Shown here one piece after another: positions 52,227-62,815 of a DNA stretch of 64,000 nucleotides; positions within the stretch are counted from its first letter, which is position 1, and each line of letters begins with the position of its first letter. The DNA is from Nitzschia sp. pyKryTriq1 (Eukaryota; Bacillariophyta; Bacillariophyceae; Bacillariales; Bacillariaceae), in contig OY101120.1 in the NCBI GenBank assembly GCA_956465555.1, positions 1,916,001 to 1,980,000 on the forward strand, in the 5' to 3' direction. The notes under the pieces were generated by a model. It was not told the origin of the DNA and searched no databases. It worked only from the letters and a program-made list of their open reading frames with translations. The position numbers and the translations under genes are program-made.

Positions 52227-52686
52227 CAGTAGTGCTGAACAACTAAAATAGTACAGGGTAATACTAGCTATCTAGAGTATGTAATAAGGTGGATCTGGTG
52301 TGGCTTTCTAATACTCCAGGGAAAATCCTTGTCTAAAATGTTTTTTTGAGGACGAACCCCCGTACTAACTCTACGTAACATCCTACGAGAGGCAGATGAT
52401 TGTTCTTTGTGGCGGCAGTGCGAGGTGCGAGCAGAAAATGGAAGAACATCGTCTGGTATTATCTCTATCGAACCCACCCAACCAAAAGTCAACCATACTT
52501 GTACAGCACGGGTACTGGTACGAACTGACTGTAGTGTCGCCGACAAGAGGTTGACATTACCTTCTTGTCAAGTCGAGGCGGACGAGTACAAGTAGTCTAG
52601 TTTACGCGAAAAAGAACGAAATCCAAGCACCACATTATCGAAGGCAGACGACAGTGTAGACGCATCATCATCACCATCATCCGACC
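52227..52686. other. Intergenic interval, same-strand genes
   Basis: This 460-bp interval holds the 3' flank of the sulfotransferase gene and the promoter of the next. GTACTGGTACG near 52512 is self-complementary. No gene seen. Confidence 0.4.
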
Positions 52687-55600
52687 ATGGACGAAATGGG
52701 CGAGACCACGGACGATCCCTCCACACTTTCCATGGCGGGACGCCGCAACTCCTTTGAACTTGCCGAAGTCATTCGACGTCAAGTTCGTCAGCAGGTGATC
52801 CAGGAATTTTTGGAGGCGTGTGGCGACGACGAAGGAAAGCGTGATATTGTGCGAGAACTGGCCGAAAAAGTAGTGTCGAATGGCGGCGGCAATGATGCAC
52901 TGATGGGCACCGTGGCATCTTTCAAGAATGAAGGAAGTGAAAGCGATGATGATGATGATGATGATGATAGCGAGGAAAGTGGTGACAACGACAAGAACAA
53001 ATACAAGTGGGCCGATGTGGAGTCGATCGATGAGATTGAGGACTCGCCGTACGAAGCGGGCGCCAGCGCGGAAGTGGGCGAGGTTGTATTTGAAAAGTTC
53101 AAAGCCTTGCTGATGCCAGAAGAGACGTCGACATCTCGTCGCCGTGGCAGCCCAGGAGTGCTACGACCGACGAAAAAGGCAATCGAAAAACTAGGTTCGC
53201 GAAGGGCAGAAGCCATGGTGACGGCGAATTTTCATGCCGCGCAGTCAGGTATTCTCTATAGTCCCTTGTGGCTCGAAGGAAAGATTCGAGATGTGCACAT
53301 TGAGGGGCTCACAGCTCCCATGTTGTTGTTGTGTCTACAAGAACAACGCTTTTCACGGGCAGAAATCAAAGGAGTTCTAAACAAACTCGTGGAGGATCTG
53401 CGTCTTGCCAGCATTGTCCAAGAGGCGCTAGACGATTGGAATCTCGAAGGGCAGTTTCCCAACCTGACGGCTGTCAGGGAAGCAGTCTTTCCATACAATA
53501 GAAACCACAAAACAGAATGTCAGAAATCTGAGATTTTTGTTGCCAGGGCCTTTGCGTGCATGAATTTCCTCAAACGCAAAAGTATCAAAGGCGGAATTGC
53601 GAAGAAGGTCTTGGCTTGTTTGCGAATCATGGAGCAACATCTAGAGGTCGAAACCAGCACCAGTCCAAACTATCCGACGCATATTCAAGTCCCCACCACG
53701 CCGCAGGCTGTTGGTGATGGTGACCAGGAGGAGGAGGAGTCCTCGCCGTCTCGTGCAAGCCTAAGTCCGCCCCATCAACCTTCACCTCACAGTCGAGAAG
53801 TGGAAAAGCTGGATTTAGTCACTGGGCAGGTCCTAGGGACTTACCCATCGCATAAAGCTGGTGCCGCCAGTGTTGGTAAGAATATAAGAGGTGGAATTTC
53901 TGACACGATACACGGGCGAAAACGGTCAGCGGGGGGCTTTTTCTGGCGCTCTGTCGGTTCCAACGACCTCCCACAGGGTTTGAATGAGAGCGACGACGAC
54001 TCTCAAAGTGGAGCTTCTTCAAGCGAAGAGAAATCGAGACTTCCACATATCCCAGCTGAACAAGCTCGGTCAACAGCTGGATCGATCAACCTCCCGCCTC
54101 GAGAAGTCATTGAGAAATCGAAATCGAGCCCAAAGGCTCGTCAGAGCAGATTGCAGGAGGCGGCCTCGACGGAGGAACAGAAGGAAACAGGAACTAGGAC
54201 CAGCTCTTCGACCAAATCAATCGAGAAGGTCGACATGGAAACCGGTCGGGTTTTGGCATCCTATGCCTCGGTTTCAGAGGCAAATCTTAGTATGGGTCGA
54301 AATCCAGGCTGTTCAAATATCCGTAAGGCTTTGTCAGGGGAGTACAAGTCCACAGGGGGCTTCTTCTGGCGGGTATCTGCTTCCACGGAACCCACCGGTA
54401 CCGCGAAAGACATCCACTCCAGTCTACTACCGGAGAAGGATACTGCACACGAGCGGCACTCGAAAACTCCTGACCCGGCAAGATTACTGCCGGTACCAGT
54501 CGAGAAATTGGACCTGCATACTGGTGAAGTACTGGGAAGCTTTCCGTCTATAGGTCGGGCAAGTGCTAGTCAAGGGGTAGACAGCAAATCTATCCGTCAA
54601 GTTTTGGCAGGCAAGTCAAAGTTCTGTGGAGGCGTTTTCTGGCGTAGGGCAGGTTCAAATAATCTCCCAGCTGGTCTAAAAATACGGGATGAAAACAAAC
54701 AGAAAAAGAAGTCACCCCGTGCAAACCAGGTACCCGTTGAAAAGCTGGATCCCGAGACTGGCAATATCCTCGAATGGTACCCGTCCATCAGTGTAGCGAA
54801 TGTCAGCATTGGCAAGGACCCAAATCACTCAGGTATCACAGAGACTCTGGCAGGGCGACAGGGAAGGTCGTCAGGTTTTCTTTGGCGCAGAGCCGATGCC
54901 AATCTGAGTTCACAACATGGCAAGGTATCAAGAAGTGACTCGAATGACTTGGAAATGACCGAAAGTAATCCAAAGCCTCGAAAAACCAATTTGACTGATG
55001 GTCACAACAATTCAAGTAGTCGCCAAAGTGCCTCCCCGAGGAAACGACCAAGTGATCAATCCAAGGAAACGCATGCTCATCCACTGAAGAAGGTGAGACA
55101 AGGGGGAGTGCTGTCCGAAACTAGCGAAGAAGGTAATGGTGACTCGCAAAAGGCCTCACTACAAGTGCTGCCGGAGCCCCTGTTTGATCTCAATCAAATG
55201 GCTACAATCTCGGGGGGAAATAACGAGAACAGCAGTGGACATGCTTCGATGCGGAAAATCCTGGCCATGAATGACATCGTGGACTCACCGTACCAAGAAA
55301 ATGCGACCGCGGAGGTGGGAGAAGAGATGTTTGAATTCTACAAATCGTTGCTTATTCCCAAAGCTGGGGTAGGACGAAAACAGGTCGGTGCTTCTGATCT
55401 GGCCATCAAAGTTTTCGGGGGGGCTCTTGCGCAAACTGTAATCGATGCAAACAGTAAGATTGCAATATCCGGGATGGTCTACAGTACGGAGTGGAGCGAG
55501 GGTCTAATCAGGGGCGCTTACGTTGGATCCATGCCAAAACCAGTACTTCTTCTACTTCTGCAAGAGCAACGCTTTTCAAGACCTGGTGTCCTGGATGCGC

Positions 55601-56631
55601 TACTCAAAATTGTGACAGATTTCGACCTTTGTCGTGTCATGACCAAAGCATTAGTGGAGTGGAAGCTGACAGAGAGATTTTCTAAGATCTCACAAGTCAC
55701 CACACATTCTCTTTTCACAACAAGGCAGCCACATTGCTACAAATGCCTCGTTTTTGTTGCGAGGGTTTATCATTGCATGGGAATTTTTAGGTTGACGACG
55801 ATGACCGATTCCATTCAGCGCAAAGTTGAGGCTTGTCTTCAGATTCTGGAGGCCAATTTCGGTCATCGCCCACCGCGCAAGCAAGACGTGGCAGGCATTT
55901 TTATTGATCAGGCTGCCTCTTTCAACGATGATGGTTCTAGTGACGACGAAGTATTCAAGGAGGCGCCTCAGCCGAAAGACATCACCAAGAGCTCACACGT
56001 ATTGTTCCAACAAACGATTCCACCCGCTCGCCTAGAGAAGAAAGCGAAGCCACTAGGGGGACCACCCAAGCCTTCGGTTGCAGGTCCTTCACAGGACAAA
56101 AGTGGTGTAACCACTGGTCCCCCTCTTCAAAGACGAGTGGGTATGAAAATGGCGCCAAAAGTGCCGCTTGTCCATCCACATGCACCGAACGAAGAAAATA
56201 AAGCCGCTGCAAAAGAGCCAGACGATGATCCTTGGTTTCCCTACGATTCCAACAGGGAGGTCGTTCTGACACCCATCGAAGTCGAGACTGCCTGGTTGGT
56301 CGAAGAAGGCATCTACTGCCAGAGGAATCGTGAGATCAACTGGAGGTTCGTCTATAAATATGCTTCGCCCGCTTTGAGGGTCGAGTTGCGAAAGAACTCG
56401 GTAGATCAGCTTGAAAGAATTGTCCGCCTACAAGACAGTATTGTTGCTGACAGGTTTGGTCAACTACGGAAAGAAATTCGACGTTCTCTACTCAAGGGTT
56501 CAATCCGCGAGAAAATGAAGGAAAAAATTCCTAAGGAGCGTCTTGCCAGTCGCCAGATGAAAGAAAGCACCAATCAAGTGCCACAGCAGCGGGTTTCCCA
56601 GGTTCAGCAGCCCCCACAGCAGCAACATTGA
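52687..56631 (+). CDS. 1314-aa protein: two copies of an unrecognised domain around four NUMOD-like modules
   Basis: Single exon. After an acidic linker (residues 84-98) a domain of about 210 residues spans 112-322, with DSPYEAGASAEVGE, SGILYSPLWLEGKIRDVH, LLLCLQEQRFSRAEIKG and a second half ending EIFVARAFACMNF. A clearly related copy spans about 861-1063 (DSPYQENATAEVGEE, SGMVYSTEWSEGLIRGAY, LLLLQEQRFSRPGV, LVFVARVYHCMGIF). Between them lie four short modules at about 370, 510, 604 and 683, each with the pattern V-E-K-L/V-D-x-x-T-G-x-V/I-L-x-x-Y/F, then Ala/Gly, then I-x-x-x-L-x-G, then GG-F/V-F/L-W-R. That is the layout of NUMOD1-type DNA-binding modules known from homing nucleases. No HNH, GIY-YIG or LAGLIDADG nuclease is seen. 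The C-terminal 150 residues are helical (LVEEGIYCQRNREINWRFVY). I cannot name the duplicated domain; DNA binding is inferred. Confidence 0.7.
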   Translation: MDEMGETTDDPSTLSMAGRRNSFELAEVIRRQVRQQVIQEFLEACGDDEGKRDIVRELAEKVVSNGGGNDALMGTVASFKNEGSESDDDDDDDDSEESGDNDKNKYKWADVESIDEIEDSPYEAGASAEVGEVVFEKFKALLMPEETSTSRRRGSPGVLRPTKKAIEKLGSRRAEAMVTANFHAAQSGILYSPLWLEGKIRDVHIEGLTAPMLLLCLQEQRFSRAEIKGVLNKLVEDLRLASIVQEALDDWNLEGQFPNLTAVREAVFPYNRNHKTECQKSEIFVARAFACMNFLKRKSIKGGIAKKVLACLRIMEQHLEVETSTSPNYPTHIQVPTTPQAVGDGDQEEEESSPSRASLSPPHQPSPHSREVEKLDLVTGQVLGTYPSHKAGAASVGKNIRGGISDTIHGRKRSAGGFFWRSVGSNDLPQGLNESDDDSQSGASSSEEKSRLPHIPAEQARSTAGSINLPPREVIEKSKSSPKARQSRLQEAASTEEQKETGTRTSSSTKSIEKVDMETGRVLASYASVSEANLSMGRNPGCSNIRKALSGEYKSTGGFFWRVSASTEPTGTAKDIHSSLLPEKDTAHERHSKTPDPARLLPVPVEKLDLHTGEVLGSFPSIGRASASQGVDSKSIRQVLAGKSKFCGGVFWRRAGSNNLPAGLKIRDENKQKKKSPRANQVPVEKLDPETGNILEWYPSISVANVSIGKDPNHSGITETLAGRQGRSSGFLWRRADANLSSQHGKVSRSDSNDLEMTESNPKPRKTNLTDGHNNSSSRQSASPRKRPSDQSKETHAHPLKKVRQGGVLSETSEEGNGDSQKASLQVLPEPLFDLNQMATISGGNNENSSGHASMRKILAMNDIVDSPYQENATAEVGEEMFEFYKSLLIPKAGVGRKQVGASDLAIKVFGGALAQTVIDANSKIAISGMVYSTEWSEGLIRGAYVGSMPKPVLLLLLQEQRFSRPGVLDALLKIVTDFDLCRVMTKALVEWKLTERFSKISQVTTHSLFTTRQPHCYKCLVFVARVYHCMGIFRLTTMTDSIQRKVEACLQILEANFGHRPPRKQDVAGIFIDQAASFNDDGSSDDEVFKEAPQPKDITKSSHVLFQQTIPPARLEKKAKPLGGPPKPSVAGPSQDKSGVTTGPPLQRRVGMKMAPKVPLVHPHAPNEENKAAAKEPDDDPWFPYDSNREVVLTPIEVETAWLVEEGIYCQRNREINWRFVYKYASPALRVELRKNSVDQLERIVRLQDSIVADRFGQLRKEIRRSLLKGSIREKMKEKIPKERLASRQMKESTNQVPQQRVSQVQQPPQQQH

Positions 56632-56820
56632 ACTCACAACTCCAGATGTCTGGATTACTGACTATGAGTCCTGAGTAACTGTCTGTGATACTTGTTATGT
56701 GGTACTGCACTATACCGATCGGATTACCGCAGAGCTTTTACTTGAATAAACGATATTTGTCCGTGAAGTCGATCGATTATCGATCTACGCCACATAAACT
56801 AGGATGTCGTAAGGGATAAG
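56632..56820. other. Tail-to-tail interval
   Basis: This 189-bp AT-rich interval separates convergent stops. TCGATCGATTATCGATC near 56769 is strongly palindromic and could act as a hairpin near both 3' ends. Confidence 0.4.
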
Positions 56821-57414
56821 CTAATCTCTGTATTCGAGTCGCCTCTGACATTTGTCTAGGACTCGTTGCAGCGATATCATTGTTTGTATTCGAGGATCAA
56901 AAGATCCGGTGTCGAGAGCATCGGGCCGACGAAAGCTCGCAGGTAGAACGTTGGATTGTAGGTCCTCGCAAACAGCATCCATGAAAGGAGTCGATTCAAT
57001 GGACGCGGAAGCCTTGGAAAATTCGTCTAGATATGTTTTTCCTCCATACAAGCTCCCCCCGATCAATCCAACTTGTGCTGCCGCCAAGGCATGTCCAACG
57101 CTGACAGTGAGATCCACAAAATTCCGAAAGGCCTGATGAGTGTTGATTGATGGATGCCCCAGAACAAGGCGCCGGACTGGCAACAAGGCAACACCCGCCA
57201 AGGCAAAAGCACCGACGCCCTGTAGAAGCCCAGGTGGGACTGTGTGCGTCAATGCCTCCTTTTCTTTCATAGTCGTCGAGTCACTATTTTCACTGGCTTG
57301 GGCAAACTGCCGCCGAATGGAGTCAGCCGCCTTCATTGCATGCGACAGTGACAATTCTTCTGGTGGACGATTCGTAGCCGGTGTGGCTGAAGCATCGGGT
57401 GGAGTTGTAGCCAT
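56821..57414 (-). CDS. Unrecognised protein with two hydrophobic segments, 197 aa
   Basis: The ATG at 57414 (MATTPPDASATP) is preferred over one at 57501, since the extra residues are unlike the rest. After a Pro/Thr/Ala N-terminus comes a helix (LSLSHAMKAADSIRRQFAQ), then two hydrophobic segments: LQGVGAFALAGVALLPVRRL (about 92-111) and FVDLTVSVGHALAAAQVGL (about 126-144, ending in GG-LYGG). The C-terminal part is soluble with LQRVLDKCQRRLEYRD. A small organelle or inner-membrane protein is plausible. No named family. Confidence 0.6.
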   Translation of the reverse strand: MATTPPDASATPATNRPPEELSLSHAMKAADSIRRQFAQASENSDSTTMKEKEALTHTVPPGLLQGVGAFALAGVALLPVRRLVLGHPSINTHQAFRNFVDLTVSVGHALAAAQVGLIGGSLYGGKTYLDEFSKASASIESTPFMDAVCEDLQSNVLPASFRRPDALDTGSFDPRIQTMISLQRVLDKCQRRLEYRD

Positions 57415-57602
57415 GGTGACCTTTATCACCGTTGTAGCCCGTCTCTTTATTTCGATTGTTGCGCTTGTCCAAATGAAAAATGTATCCGGCACATTCATCA
57501 TGGTCCATGGTGGTGGTTTTGAAATATTTACCTCGTACTATCAATAACTGTTCCAGCCATTGACTAACACGACCGTAGTCTGGCAGGACTCCGTGATAGG
57601 GA

Positions 57603-57875
57603 CTTGTCTGCGAGTGCCCCGCACGAGCGTTTCTATCCAATCCCGTGCGTGCGATGTAGTCAAATTAGTCATTTTCTTGTGAATACAACATACTCGGCAG
57701 CTTTTTTTTTCTCCTTTTTTTTCGGTGACCCCCTTACTTAAGGGAAAAGTGTCCACAAGTTATTCGTGTTTTGGTTGGCTGAACCATGTCGTTTCGGACG
57801 TCTTACCCGCAGGGTATCGCGCGCGTGTCTCTTCTAACCCGGGCACTCGCGGCTCTACCCTTCGGTACACTTATA
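57603..57875 (-). repeat. Dispersed repeat, copy 2 (273 bp, inverted relative to copy 1)
   Basis: On the minus strand this matches 30459-30725 nearly base for base, including the poly-A runs and the region AACGACATGGTTCAGCC. It lies in the space between the gene at 56821-57414 and the gene at 58778. It is present only twice here, so copy number in the genome is unknown. Confidence 0.85.
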
Positions 57876-58059
57876 CTCCTACCGGTAACAAAGCTACGTA
57901 CTGTACGCTACTCCGCGGGGTGGGGTGGTGGTGGTCGTGGTGTCGTCGCAAATTTCCCTCCATTGCCTCGATCAACCGACCCGCTTACGATTGACGATGC
58001 GCTGCGAGGACACCCGTCAGCGTCCAAAAAGGGGTCATCGCACCACCATCTATCGGAGT

Positions 58060-58260
58060 GTCTCCTACCGTACCGGTACCGGTATGTACTGTCTGCCTGC
58101 AACGGCGTGACACGTCGGTGTTCGCCGCCCACACGGAACCAGGTACAACTACTGTACCTGGTAGTCTACAGTGCTCGTACCGGTACAGTACGAGTTCCTG
58201 GTACGGTACTTGTACCAGTACTGTACTGTTCTGGTACCGGTACCTACCGTGCCGGCAGGG
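58060..58260. repeat. GTACC/CCGGTAC-rich self-complementary cluster
   Basis: Words CCGTACCGGTACCGGTA, CTGGTAGTC, GTACCGGTACAGTACG and GTACTTGTACCAGTACTG tile most of this 200 bp. It lies between the dispersed repeat and the next gene. No coding frame. Confidence 0.65.
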
Positions 58261-58777
58261 CAGGGGTTCTTGAGGCGGGTCATTTCCAGCGAGCGAGCCA
58301 ATCAAAATAGAGACAGTGTGACAGCATCAACCGTTGGGCCAGTTTCTCCCGTCAAGAAAAAATGAGCGAAGCGTCTCCGCTCGCAAAAAATGAAGCGCAA
58401 ACAGATACCGGTATGTACGGACCACGTAGCGGTACTCGTACATGTCGTAGAATGATGAAGAGGTACCGGTAGGGGACATTATTTTTACACGGAAAGAACA
58501 CAAGATCGAAAGATGACGTAGCCAATCACCATCACGCCCACAACGCAATCTCCCTCTATTGATGCGGCACTTGTCTGCCTCAACTGCTCTCAATTGCACC
58601 AAGTTGTCAAACAAAAAGGCCTCCACATCCCACAACCCACACAAGTCTTCGCAGCAATCTCGCTTTATCCATCCCACTGATCTCACAATCCCAAATCCAC
58701 AGACTTCAAAAGGAAGCTCTCCATCTCCCAACGAAAGAACATCTATAAAATACAGTACTCAGAATTTCTCAGGAACC

Positions 58778-59419
58778 ATGAAATCCTATTCCGCCCTCAT
58801 CTCGGCATTGGCCTTATCACAGTGCACAACCGCTACGCTTGCAAGATCGTCTCACGCAGCCCCTTCCATTGTTGGAACGAAACCAGACTCTGAATTCTGG
58901 CGCCAACGAAAGAACAATTCGGCGAATACCATCAAGAAGCAGAGTTCCTATGACGTTTTGGAAATGCTAGAGTGAGTTTTGGAGTGAAGGTGTCAGAGTT
59001 TGGAACTCTCGTTCTCTTTGTTGTTGGAGGTCATCATCTGTGTTATGTATTGGGTGTCATTGTTGCTGAAAGCGGCCTTGTGGTCTTGTCATCATCACAA
59101 GCTAGTAAAGTTACGGCAAGTCTGTTGTCAGGAGGTGGTTCTCATTTGACGAATCATCGATAACCATGACTGGAATTTATTTGCGAAGCCCTGCCTGTTC
59201 CGCATTCCGTTTACCTCTTACTGTAGCACTTCTCACAACTTGGCCTAATCTTTGTTCGTTTACAGTGAAGGACTCATGCTCATCCAAGGCCTTCTTGCCC
59301 GTGGGGAGTCATTACCGAACAGCAAAGCGAACGTCGAGACATACACTCGACCTGGTCAAAACTTGGAATGGAATTTGGACGTCCGAACCAACGTAGAACT
59401 GAACATGATGGGAATTTGA
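58778..59419 (+). CDS. Small secreted protein, 115 aa, unrecognised
   Basis: Two exons, 58778-58971 and 59266-59419; the 294-bp intron begins GTGAGT and ends GTTTACAG and is the longest I could place here. The spliced frame is open to TGA at 59417. The N-terminus is a signal peptide (SALISALALSQCTTATLARSS) with a probable cleavage near Ala-Thr-Leu-Ala. The mature part is about 90 residues: basic and Asn/Gln-rich, with GLLARGESLPNSKANVE and RTNVELNMMGI at the end. No Cys pattern or known domain. The ATG is preceded by AGGAACC and a TATAAAA word lies 35 bp upstream (58743). It could be a small extracellular or plastid protein. Confidence 0.6.
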
Positions 59420-60236
59420 ATACCTGGTACTGTACTTACTCGTGCACATCATTTTGCATCAATCTCTACATCGACATATATGAACTAGAATGTATAATAG
59501 TCAATGCTACCATTTTTCAGTCACTTTTTAAGTAGCTCCGCATCGACACTACCGGTATGGAGTCTAAGAAACACCACTAGTAGAGCCAAAGAATGGTGAG
59601 CTAGTAATCTAATACCATACTCCAGGTAGCGGAGCGCTCTATTGTATCGCTAGTCGCTTGTACTGCTCTCTAGCGCATAGTACTCTGGAGAGTACTCCGA
59701 GCACCTGGTACCTACTTGGACGATAGCGCAGCCACGATGAGCTCCACTAGCTAATACATGGTACCACGACTTTGATATTCATCTGGCAGAGGTAGCCCCA
59801 ACGCCACAGAACACGAGCTACCTCTTGTCAACCCCATATCCTAGATAGAGCAATCCTCAAATGGAGAGAAAGGCGCTGCTGGTATTATTCGTCCATAGTA
59901 GTACTGATACCGGTACTGTACGGTACTTGTAGTATAGTACCCCTGGTATTCATACCGGTACGTACATACCGTCCGAAGTGCTTGATCCATGAATGATGAC
60001 ATCATGAATGATGACGGTGGCCGTGTCGACTGCTCGGACTCAGATAACGGCTAAATAACCAGCCCCATCGGAAATCGGTGAGCATGATCTCGTCGCGGTG
60101 GCTAATGAGCGATGAGACGAGGATGTACTGTAACCAGGTACGGTACAGTACGTGTACCGTAGACTACCGCCGGGACAGTACAAGTAGTGCGGCGTGCGGT
60201 CGGCGGGATGTGCTTGACCCACGACGATGATGGAAC
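59420..60236. other. 817-bp intergenic interval with TACCGGTA words
   Basis: No gene is seen. From 59870 to 59980 the words ACCGGTACTGTACGG and TACCGGTACGTACATACCG form a self-complementary cluster. ATGAATGATGACATCATGAATGATGACGG at 59989-60018 is a short tandem duplication (13 bp unit). Confidence 0.4.
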
Positions 60237-62815
60237 ATGGAACGAGGAAGGTTCACAAAATATATGTGCAGTCTCTGTGGCCATACAACTAATAAGGAAG
60301 ACATGAAAACACCACCTGCCAGGAAAAGGCCCTTGCCAGAGGCCTGGGAATCCTCATCCAACAAGAGGTCCCCAGTGTTAGAGAGGTCAGTTGCTCTGGC
60401 TCTGACGCCAAGTAGAGCAATTGTGACTCCTCTGGGCAAAACCGAAAATTCCTATTGCTTAGAATATCGACAGAACCGGTGCTGTCACTGCTACAAGGCG
60501 AAATTCAAACAGGACTGCCAGTCCTGCAAATCTAGAGTCAATGTTGGAGATTGTGTTCACAATTTGGGTTTTGGTTGGGTCCACAAACGCTGTCAACAAG
60601 ACGACAACCGTGGCTTGCCTTCCATTCAACAAGGTTTCTCTCCATCTGTCAATCTTGGTTTGATCAAGGCCGAGTCTTCGTCCACTACGCATGCAATGAG
60701 GCGATTGAAATATGATCACGAATCTGCTGATGAGAACTCGGCGGCTGATCCTGAGGATGAGTTGGAGAGCTTGAGCTTGAAAGCCGAGGATGATTCAGAT
60801 TCACCCAATGAATCTGAAGACGAGGAAACGAACCAGCAGGAACACGACCTCACAAAAGAGCAGGCCGCAATCATACATTTCCAACCAAATCAAGGCGATG
60901 TCGTATGCGTCAATGCTCTAGCTGGATGCGGCAAAACGACTACAATCGCCATGATCTGCGATAGATTTCACGAGTGTTTTGACATTCTATATCTCGTTTT
61001 CAATAAGAAAAACCAAGACGAGGCCTCCAATTCTGGGAAGTTCCCGAAAAACACTGAAATCCGAACGACACATGCCTATGTACTGCGCCATTACTTCGGG
61101 AAATACAACATGAACAACGTCACATCCATTGACTCACATGATTTGGACGATATTATTGAAGCTACAGATCTGCCATCTGAGGTCAAGAGCATGTTTCCTC
61201 ACCTCGAAGGAAAGATATTTAAGAGACGCATAGAAGCTATTGCCCGGCTCATTCGACTCAGTATCAACAAATTTGAGGCTTCGGCAGATCAAGAAATAAT
61301 TGAGGCTCATGTTCCATGGCGGGCAACAAATAATCTCACGGCTCGAACCCAGTGGAGATCAAAGATCTCGCGTCAGAGATACGTGTCCTGGTCCCGTACA
61401 TATTTTTGTTTGATTCAAGGGCGATGCCACCAGGTTAAGAATTCTTCAGGGAAGAAAGAGAAGATCCCACACGACTCGTACATGAAGGTTGCGCAGCTAG
61501 AGGCTTTCTCTACTACTGATCACACTATGATAATGATTGACGAATGTCAGGATATGAACCCTTGCCAAGCTGAGTTGTTTTGGGGAGAGCACGTGCGCCG
61601 AGGTCGAGTGACTTATCTATTCGGTGACCGGCACCAGCAACTGTACCGCTTCAGGGGAGCAAGTAACTCCTTCAGGGACATGGGGACTTCACACGATACC
61701 AAATTATTCAGCTTGACTGGCTCTTTTCGTTTTGGCGAGAATATTGCCAAGGCAGCCTCCCTTGTACTGAAAATGGTGAAGGGGGGCAACTTGATTGGGC
61801 GGTCTTTAGATCCAGGTGAGATTCACGACAGCAGTGATAGTTTTGACTATGGGACAGTTTTGTGCCGAAGCAACAACGGCATTTTGAAATATCTTTTTTT
61901 CGAAGCACCAAAGAAGTGGTGCTATCTTGACGAACGATGCAAGCCGTTGACAAAGATCCCCAAATGGGTATATGAGCTAGAAGGCTGCATGACCGTAACG
62001 ACGTTGAGCTAATTGAGGTAATTGGCTTTTTCTACAAGGGGGAAAGGTTCGACTCGGCTAGAGAAGTCAGAGAGTTTGGAGAGGACGAGGGTGACGTCGA
62101 ATTGACACGATATCTTGACCTTCTCATGTTCCTGAAGCAACAGGGGACATCCTTAGAGGGCATTCGAAAAAAGATCTTGAAGTCGTTTGTGCCCCATGGC
62201 GGTTGCATTGCGGATTACGATGGAACTATCATGGCTACAGTCCACAAGTCCAAGGGTCTGGAATTTGACCGGGTACTTCTTTATGATGACTTCATCTTAG
62301 CTGTAATGTCTGTCGAAGACATTGCCAAGGAGAGATGTGAAGATGAGATAAATGCTCTGTACGTTGCAATAACGCGGAGCAAGAAACATGTCTACCTTGG
62401 TCCCAAAATACAGTCATTCATGAATCGCCTTGCTGCAAAATTTACTGATTCTCCATCCATAAGTGTGGTCAAGACAATTTCACAACAAGACCTCAGAGAG
62501 AACTGGGGGGACAAGTGGAGGATTTTCACGCAGGACCATCGATCAATATACTCGGTCGAGGATATCCCGTGGCCAGCATCGAGTGACGAGCATCATGATA
62601 TGTCACTTTTGCTCGACAGGAAAATGACAGAAATGGAACAGCGTCAGCACCTGCGCAAGCTCGTCTTAAGATATCATCCTGATAAGTTTATGCCCAAGTT
62701 TGCGGGTCGAATCAAGGGTGAAATACTCAAGGAGTCTGTGAAGGGGCGACTTGAGGAACTGTATCGAAAGAGCTGGGATGCACTGCGAGCGCTTGGGAAC
62801 AGAGGGGAAGACTAA
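60237..62815 (+). CDS. UvrD/FBH1-like helicase with N-terminal Cys-rich finger and C-terminal J-like domain; reading frame interrupted once
   Basis: The N-terminus has Cys pairs CSLC near residue 11 and a PARP-finger-like CCHC, CQSC and GWVHKRC module (about 82-119), then an acidic linker. SF1A motifs follow: Q motif LTKEQAA, Walker A AGCGKTTT (230-234), MIMIDECQDMNP (II), FGDRHQQLYRFRGAS (III), TGSFRFGENIA (IV), then TVHKSKGLEFDRVLLYDD (V) and LYVAITRSKKHVY (VI). These match FBH1, a Holliday-junction/recombination helicase. After motif VI, LRKLVLRYHPDKF and KFAGRI form a J-like domain with its HPD. The frame from 60237 stops at 62012, but motifs V-VI are in another frame. A 71-bp GT-AG phase-0 intron (61968-62038) would restore it, length like the other introns here. 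A one-base indel near 61990 is the alternative, since an amphipathic stretch (NDVELIEVIGFYKG) reads on in the second frame. Confidence 0.78.

Noticed and set aside
58972-59163. Open frame inside the intron of the small secreted gene
   Set aside because: It has a non-ATG start and lies within an intron with clean GT-AG ends.
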